Below, one piece after another: positions 47,749 through 52,610 of a stretch of DNA of 52,610 nucleotides; positions within the stretch are counted from its first letter, which is position 1; each line of letters opens with the position of its first letter. A program made the translations under genes and the position numbers. The stretch lies in the NCBI GenBank assembly GCA_900545935.1, contig URAP01000012.1:1-52610 (forward strand), read 5' to 3'. The notes beneath the pieces are model-generated. The model did no database searches. It worked only from the letters and a program-made list of their open reading frames with translations, and was not told where the DNA came from. The stretch comes from an uncultured Eubacteriales bacterium (GTDB lineage: Bacteria > Bacillota > Clostridia > Oscillospirales > CAG-272).

Positions 47749-49620
47749 ATGACCATGAATTTGCATACTATACTGAAAAGCGTCGAAAAGCCCGGCAGAT
47801 ATACCGGCGGAGAATGGGGACAGACCATAAAGGATAAGAACGCAGTGGATGTCCGCTTTGCATTCTGCTTTCCCGACAACTACGAGATAGGAATGTCGAA
47901 TCTCGGCATCCGTATTCTCTACGGCGTACTAAATAATGAAGAAAATGTCTGGTGCGAGCGCGCATACGCTCCGTGGCCGGACATGGAGGAAAAAATGCGC
48001 GAGTACGGCATCCCGCTCTATGCTCATGAGAGCGGTGATCCGCTGTCCGATTTTGATATAGTCGGCTTTACCCTCCAGTATGAGCTTTGCTATACGAATG
48101 TGCTCAATATGCTCGAGCTTGGCGGCATTCCGCTGCTTGCATCCGAGAGAGGAGAGAACGATCCTATTATCATAGGCGGCGGGCCGTGTGCTTATAATGC
48201 GGAGCCGATCGCTGACTTTTTCGACGTGCTCGATATCGGCGAGGGCGAGGAGATGCTGCCGCGCTTTACGCGTATGTATGCAAAGATGAAGCGTGAGGGT
48301 GCGAGTCGTGCCGAGATACTCCGTGCGACTTCACACCTCGATGGCTTTTATGTTCCCGCTCTCTATGAGGTCGAATACGGCGCGGACGGTACTATTTCTT
48401 CATTCGAGCCGAAGTACGACAATATTCCGCGAACGGTACAGAAGCAAATAATCGCCGATCTTGACAGTGTATATTTCCCCGACAAATTCGTTATGCCGTA
48501 CATAGAGACGGTGCATGACCGTATCGTTCCCGAGGTGTATCGCGGATGCATACGCGGCTGCCGCTTCTGTCAGGCGGGAATGATATACCGCCCGGTGCGC
48601 GAAAAGAGTCCCGATGTGCTCGACGCTCAGTGTCGGCGGCTTTATGAGAACACCGGTTTTGACGAAATATCTCTTTGCTCGCTCTCTATCAGTGACTATT
48701 CGCGACTCGGCGAGCTGACCGACAAACTGCTCTCTTGGACTGATGACAAAAAGGTCAGTCTGTCGCTCCCGTCTCTGCGCGTTGACAGCTTTACCAAGGA
48801 GCTGATGGAGAAGATATCGACCGTCCGCACGAGCGGAATCACATTTGCGCCCGAGGCGGGAACACAGCGTATGCGCGATGTTATCAACAAGAATGTTCAC
48901 GAGGAGGAGCTGCTCCGTGCTTGTGCAAACGCATTCGAGTGCGGAAAGAATCAGGTCAAGCTCTATTTTATGGACGGTCTGCCTACCGAAACGCGCGAGG
49001 ATGTCGAGGGTATCGCGAAGCTCGCGAAAACGGTCGTCGATTCATATTATTCAAACCCGAATGTAAAGCGCGGAAAGAGTCCGCAGGTCACGATAAGCGT
49101 AGCCTGCTTTATTCCGAAGCCTTTTACCCCGTTCCAGTGGGAGGCGCAGGATACTATTGAGATGCTCGAGGAAAAACAGCATTGGCTGCGGGAGGCGATA
49201 ACCGACCGTAAGATCCGCTATACGTGGCATGATGCGCGCGTGAGTCGGATCGAGGCTGTGTTTGCGCGCGGCGACCGCAGACTGTCGGTGGCTCTGCTTG
49301 AGGCGCATCGGCGCGGCAGACGTTTCGATGCGTGGGATGAATATTTCGACTATGACGAGTGGCTCGACATTTTTGCGTCGGTCGGAATAGACCCGGCGTT
49401 TTATGCGAACAGAAAATTTTCCCGTGACGAGATCCTCCCGTGGGATGTTATCGACTGCGGCGTGAAGAAGAGCTTCTTTGCGCGTGAGGCGGATAAGGCA
49501 TATGAATCACGGACGACGAGGAATTGCTCCGAAACCTGCTCCGGCTGCGGAGCGAACAGCCTGCCCGGAGAACACAGATGGTGTCCTAAGATCAGCGGAG
49601 CATGCACGGAGGGAAAATAA
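47749..49620 (+). CDS. Radical SAM protein of the TIGR03960 family (N-terminal B12-binding-like domain)
   Basis: A 623-residue protein. Residues ~30-180 resemble a cobalamin-binding-like domain (FAFCFPDNYEIGMSNLGIRI, GDPLSDFDIVGFTLQYELCY, IIIGGGPCAYNAEP). The radical SAM core begins at EVYRGCIRGCRFCQAG with the iron-sulfur cysteines C267, C271 and C274, and continues with GITFAPEAGTQRMRDVINK and KLYFMDGLPTETREDV. The C-terminus has CSETCSGCGA, a possible second metal site. This family is encoded next to a DUF2344 protein in most Firmicutes, often before ribonuclease G and ribosomal protein L21, and a role in tRNA or ribosome modification is suspected, not proven. The start at 47749 lacks a clear ribosome site (nearest AAAGGA is about 25 bases upstream). 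Confidence 0.93.
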   Translation: MTMNLHTILKSVEKPGRYTGGEWGQTIKDKNAVDVRFAFCFPDNYEIGMSNLGIRILYGVLNNEENVWCERAYAPWPDMEEKMREYGIPLYAHESGDPLSDFDIVGFTLQYELCYTNVLNMLELGGIPLLASERGENDPIIIGGGPCAYNAEPIADFFDVLDIGEGEEMLPRFTRMYAKMKREGASRAEILRATSHLDGFYVPALYEVEYGADGTISSFEPKYDNIPRTVQKQIIADLDSVYFPDKFVMPYIETVHDRIVPEVYRGCIRGCRFCQAGMIYRPVREKSPDVLDAQCRRLYENTGFDEISLCSLSISDYSRLGELTDKLLSWTDDKKVSLSLPSLRVDSFTKELMEKISTVRTSGITFAPEAGTQRMRDVINKNVHEEELLRACANAFECGKNQVKLYFMDGLPTETREDVEGIAKLAKTVVDSYYSNPNVKRGKSPQVTISVACFIPKPFTPFQWEAQDTIEMLEEKQHWLREAITDRKIRYTWHDARVSRIEAVFARGDRRLSVALLEAHRRGRRFDAWDEYFDYDEWLDIFASVGIDPAFYANRKFSRDEILPWDVIDCGVKKSFFAREADKAYESRTTRNCSETCSGCGANSLPGEHRWCPKISGACTEGK

Positions 49621-49621
49621 A

Positions 49622-50386
49622 ATGGCTGAAAATAAAGTAACAAGCAATCTTCACGAGCTTGAGGAACAGAACGGAAAGAGTTTTTCGCGCGTTACTCAGA
49701 CTCCAAAGGGGACGAAGCAGCGCAGCCCGCAGAGCCCGAACCGTACAGCGGAGCAGCTGCCCGTCTATAATCTGCGCGTTCGATTTCATAAGACCGGCAG
49801 AGCGCAGTACATCTCGCATCTTGATCTCGGGCGAACGATGCGTACGGCAATAAACCGCGCCGAAATCCCGGTCAAGTACTCGGAGGGCTTTAATCCGCAT
49901 CCTAAGATGTCCTTCGCGCTGACTCTTTCTGTCGGGACAGAGAGCGTGTGCGAGTTTATGGAGCTGAAATTGACGGAGCCGCCGCAGTGCGAGAGGATTG
50001 TTGCGTCGCTCCGCGCAAATCTTACGGAGGATCTCTATGTTGAGGACGCATATGTGCCTGAGCGCAAGCCGAGTGATATCGCGTGGTCGGAATATGAGAT
50101 AGTATTCTCGCCGGAGGGGGACGAGCGCGTACCTGATTTTTCGGAGATAATATGCGACCGTCCGCTTGTTATAACAAAGCGTACCAAGAGCGGAGAAAAA
50201 ACGGCGGACATACGTCCGCAAATATTGCGCTTTTCTCAGGACGGCAACCGCCTTACCTGCGTGCTCTGCGCCGATAATACTAATTATCTGAAGCCGGACT
50301 ATATCGCCGCGATGGCGAATGTTACCGATTATACCGTTATGCGCCGACGTGTTCTGCTCGCCGACGGAGTGACCGATTTCAGATGA
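49622..50386 (+). CDS. DUF2344 (TIGR03936) protein, partner of the radical SAM enzyme
   Basis: A 254-residue protein from ATG 49622, one base after the radical SAM stop; GGAGGG lies just inside the upstream gene. The first ~45 residues are a hydrophilic extension; the family domain follows with RVRFHKTGRAQYISHLDLGRTMRTAINRAEIPVKYSEGFNPHPKMSFALTL as its clearest stretch (residues ~51-101), then a ferredoxin-like alpha/beta fold. In some genomes it is fused to the TIGR03960 protein, so the two probably form one enzyme system. The usual next genes (rng, rplU) are absent; a terminator follows. Confidence 0.92.
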   Translation: MAENKVTSNLHELEEQNGKSFSRVTQTPKGTKQRSPQSPNRTAEQLPVYNLRVRFHKTGRAQYISHLDLGRTMRTAINRAEIPVKYSEGFNPHPKMSFALTLSVGTESVCEFMELKLTEPPQCERIVASLRANLTEDLYVEDAYVPERKPSDIAWSEYEIVFSPEGDERVPDFSEIICDRPLVITKRTKSGEKTADIRPQILRFSQDGNRLTCVLCADNTNYLKPDYIAAMANVTDYTVMRRRVLLADGVTDFR

Positions 50387-50515
50387 CACGGTGCTTTGAC
50401 GGTAATTGTCGATTTTGTTCGTCCGGCTTCGGCTGCTATTGCCGTGACCGCATTGTCGTTGTGCGCGATTTTCGTCAAACGGATGCTTCTGCTGCCGGAG
50501 ATAGAGAATTATTAT

Positions 50516-50561
50516 AAGAGGGAGAATCGATACAAGTCGGCTCTCCCTCTTTGCTTTTTTT
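50516..50561. terminator. Bidirectional terminator between the convergent DUF2344 and DUF4363 genes
   Basis: AAGAGGGAGA (50516-50525) pairs perfectly with TCTCCCTCTT (50542-50551); GCTTTTTTT follows on the plus strand and A-rich sequence precedes, giving T residues on the minus strand. Confidence 0.85.
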
Positions 50562-50567
50562 CGCAAC

Positions 50568-51005
50568 TCAGTATAGGTTCTCCGGCGAGAGCGTTTCGCG
50601 CAGACGGATCTGCTTTATCGTACCGTTGAACACGGCAAGCTCGGCGAGATAATCGCTGAAATATCCGCGATCATAGTATGCTTTCAGACGTATCAGCGAT
50701 TGCTCGGCTTGATTCAGATAATCGGCGGTCACAAAGATGTCGAGCGATTTTCTGTGCTTATCCCACAGTTCGGATAACTCATTCAGTGCGGCGAGTGCAT
50801 CGCTCGAATCGGCTGAAAAATTCATTTCTGCGTCGCTGCTCTCGCCGCGCTCTATCGCGCCCATTTCGGACAGCTCGCTATCATCCGGCAGCCTCTCTGT
50901 CAGCCCCGTCACGGCATTGCAAAAGCGGTCGGTATATACGGAGCATGTGATTGCGGCGCCGATGGAAAGCAGGAGAAGCAGGGCGGAGATCAGAAAGCTT
51001 TTCAT
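50568..51005 (-). CDS. DUF4363 family protein
   Basis: A 145-residue protein from ATG 51005, overlapping the DUF421 stop (TGATG), with AAAGGAG 6 bases upstream. An N-terminal membrane helix (~3-22, SFLISALLLLLSIGAAITCSVY) is followed by an extracellular helical domain with acidic residues and heptad-like leucines (ALAALNELSELWDKHRKSLDIF). The family is defined only by sequence and is found in Firmicutes next to DUF421; the pair is a fixed unit. The orientation suggests the helix anchors the domain outside the membrane. Likely an accessory subunit of the DUF421 protein; function unknown. Confidence 0.85.
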   Translation of the reverse strand: MKSFLISALLLLLSIGAAITCSVYTDRFCNAVTGLTERLPDDSELSEMGAIERGESSDAEMNFSADSSDALAALNELSELWDKHRKSLDIFVTADYLNQAEQSLIRLKAYYDRGYFSDYLAELAVFNGTIKQIRLRETLSPENLY

Positions 51006-51688
51006 CACTTGCTCCTTTCGTTCTGCGCACAGATGTATTCACCGCCGGTGTCGTCAACGGCGAATATGAATATCTCTTTTTCAGAGCTGTAGCCAAGCGA
51101 CTTGAGGCGCTTAAAAAGCCATGCGCGGCTCTTGCTTGTAAATTGCAGACTCTTGTCGCTGATATTTCCGTCGACAATAAGTAGATGCGATATTCCTTTC
51201 TCGGGCAGTGTCAGTGCCGCGTCAGCTGCGGCAGGAGGTACGGCGGAAACTCTCGGGATGACAGATAGCTTTCCGTTCTGCTCGAGTATTGCGTAAAAGA
51301 CGTCCTCCGGGTGTGCATATCCCTTGAGACGCAGCTCTGCCATCAGCTCTTCTACGCTCATGCGGACGTTTGACAGTGCTTTAATATCCAGCTTCCCACG
51401 GTTGATAATGATGCTTGGCACACCGTCAAGAATTCGGCGGATGAAAACGGATTTTGTTACAAGCATCGTTCCGATGATCTCGAGACTGATAAGCGCTGTT
51501 ATCGGGAGGATTGCATGCAGCAGGGGAATGGACGGATTTGCCGTAGGCGCGGCGGCAAGCTCCGAGAGGAGCAGTGCGGTGATCAGCTCGGATAGCTGCA
51601 GCTCGCCGATCTGTCGCTTGCCCGTCAGGCGCATACAGAGTATAAGATATAGATATATGAAGATCGTTCTTATTAAAATACTGACCAT
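51005..51688 (-). CDS. DUF421/YetF-family membrane protein
   Basis: A 227-residue protein from ATG 51688 (GGAGGG 8 bases upstream); a longer frame to 51718 lacks a ribosome site. Three membrane helices are visible in the N-terminal ~85 residues (ILIRTIFIYLYLILCMRLTG, LQLSELITALLLSELAAAP, LLHAILPITALISLEIIGTML), then the cytoplasmic domain with PSIIINRGKLDIKALSNVRMSVEELMAELRLKGYAHPEDVFYAILEQNGKLSVIP, the YetF signature. It is coupled to DUF4363 by a TGATG overlap. Family members such as YetF/YdfS are membrane proteins of unknown activity; some affect germination or redox stress. It is divergent from the rRNA operon. Confidence 0.9.
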   Translation of the reverse strand: MVSILIRTIFIYLYLILCMRLTGKRQIGELQLSELITALLLSELAAAPTANPSIPLLHAILPITALISLEIIGTMLVTKSVFIRRILDGVPSIIINRGKLDIKALSNVRMSVEELMAELRLKGYAHPEDVFYAILEQNGKLSVIPRVSAVPPAAADAALTLPEKGISHLLIVDGNISDKSLQFTSKSRAWLFKRLKSLGYSSEKEIFIFAVDDTGGEYICAQNERSK

Positions 51689-51774
51689 ACATGCCCTCCG
51701 AGACGAACATTTAAACATACATTTCTATGATTTCCCGCGGAGAGAAAAATATTCGTTTTTTTGAAAAAATTATA

Positions 51775-51803
51775 TTGACAAATCGCAGACGCGGTGCTAT
51801 ACT
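51775..51803 (+). promoter_or_regulatory. rRNA operon promoter P1
   Basis: Perfect TTGACA (51775-51780) and TATACT (51798-51803), 17 bases apart, preceded by A/T-rich sequence that can act as an UP element. Confidence 0.9.
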
Positions 51804-51846
51804 ATAAAAACCGCATTGCGGTATACCTTATAGCTTTTGCTTTTGA

Positions 51847-51867
51847 GACCGAAAGGCAATTTCGGTC
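51847..51867 (+). other. Hairpin between the two rRNA promoters
   Basis: GACCGAAA-ggcaa-TTTCGGTC, a perfect 8-base-pair stem in the P1 leader; a possible antitermination or processing element. Confidence 0.55.
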
Positions 51868-51897
51868 GAATAAATCGAAAAAACTTTAAAAAAGGTC

Positions 51898-51926
51898 TTG
51901 ACAAGTAAAAACGAAAGTGGTATAAT
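51898..51926 (+). promoter_or_regulatory. rRNA operon promoter P2
   Basis: Perfect TTGACA (51898-51903) and TATAAT (51921-51926), 17 bases apart. Downstream the leader has the Clostridia-type CCTTGAAAATTGAAC segment (about 51963-51977) seen before 16S genes. Confidence 0.9.
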
Positions 51927-52083
51927 AACCAAGCTGTCGCGAGAAGCGGGAGCGAATCGGTCCTTGAAAATTGAACAACAAACAAGACAAGATGTACAAA
52001 GAAAAAGTTCTTGTCAAATCCTTTAGTATAAAAACCTAAGTAAAGTACTAAGTAGATTCAGTATTGAATCTTCATAAAAGATT

Positions 52084-52610
<527 letters not shown>

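Overview
The window is a chromosomal segment from a Gram-positive, endospore-forming clostridium. It ends in the first ~530 nt of a 16S rRNA gene with a Clostridia-type sequence. It carries spore genes (gpr, spoIIP), a SigH-like sigma factor, the Firmicutes-type sepF-yggT-ylmH-divIVA division cluster, and a secreted protein with a type I dockerin. Together these suggest a gut or rumen relative of the Ruminococcaceae/Oscillospirales; the family-level placement is inference. Base composition is moderately GC-rich (about 55% by eye), except for a markedly AT-rich patch at about 1.8-2.95 kb.

Layout. 0-3.2 kb: a truncated TetR regulator, an XRE regulator, an AT-rich islet with two foreign-looking small genes (one broken by an in-frame stop), then tRNA-fMet and tRNA-Leu read from one strong promoter. 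3.7-10.5 kb (minus strand): a His/Cys-rich TPR protein overlapping a DUF4037 nucleotidyltransferase-like gene, mscL, mnmA, a PhoR/PhoB-like two-component system and a metallophosphoesterase. 10.8-15.9 kb: argG behind a perfect ARG box, argH, and a secreted transglutaminase-dockerin protein. 16.3-19.6 kb: dapA (minus), queA and miaA. 19.8-29.5 kb: a long plus-strand run with HlyD-like protein, YggS, SepF, YggT, a YlmH homologue with an unusual insertion, DivIVA with a long acidic tail, IleS, LspA and an RluD-type pseudouridine synthase. 29.6-36.5 kb: nagA, metG, tatD, valS. 36.9-39.1 kb (minus): gpr and spoIIP. 39.5-43.4 kb: an orphan oligopeptide-binding lipoprotein, DUF4364, a SigH-like sigma factor, a probable structured RNA and a zinc-ribbon protein. 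43.9-50.4 kb: rlmB, a very large membrane protein that looks like a catalytically dead P1B-type ATPase, and the radical-SAM/DUF2344 pair. 50.6-51.7 kb (minus): DUF4363 and DUF421. 51.8 kb to the end: tandem rRNA promoters and 16S rRNA.

The genes are mostly housekeeping. One theme is translation: three class Ia aminoacyl-tRNA synthetases, tRNA modification enzymes (MnmA, QueA, MiaA), rRNA modification enzymes (RlmB, RluD-like), tRNAs and rRNA. The other theme is envelope, division and spore biology. The least conventional items are the degenerate P-type ATPase (44840-47623), the structured intergenic RNA before the zinc-ribbon gene (about 42880-43080), the His/Cys-rich TPR plus DUF4037 pair, the insertion in the YlmH homologue, and a seven-codon upstream reading frame overlapping the valS start. 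Everything here is read by eye; no database or folding program was used.
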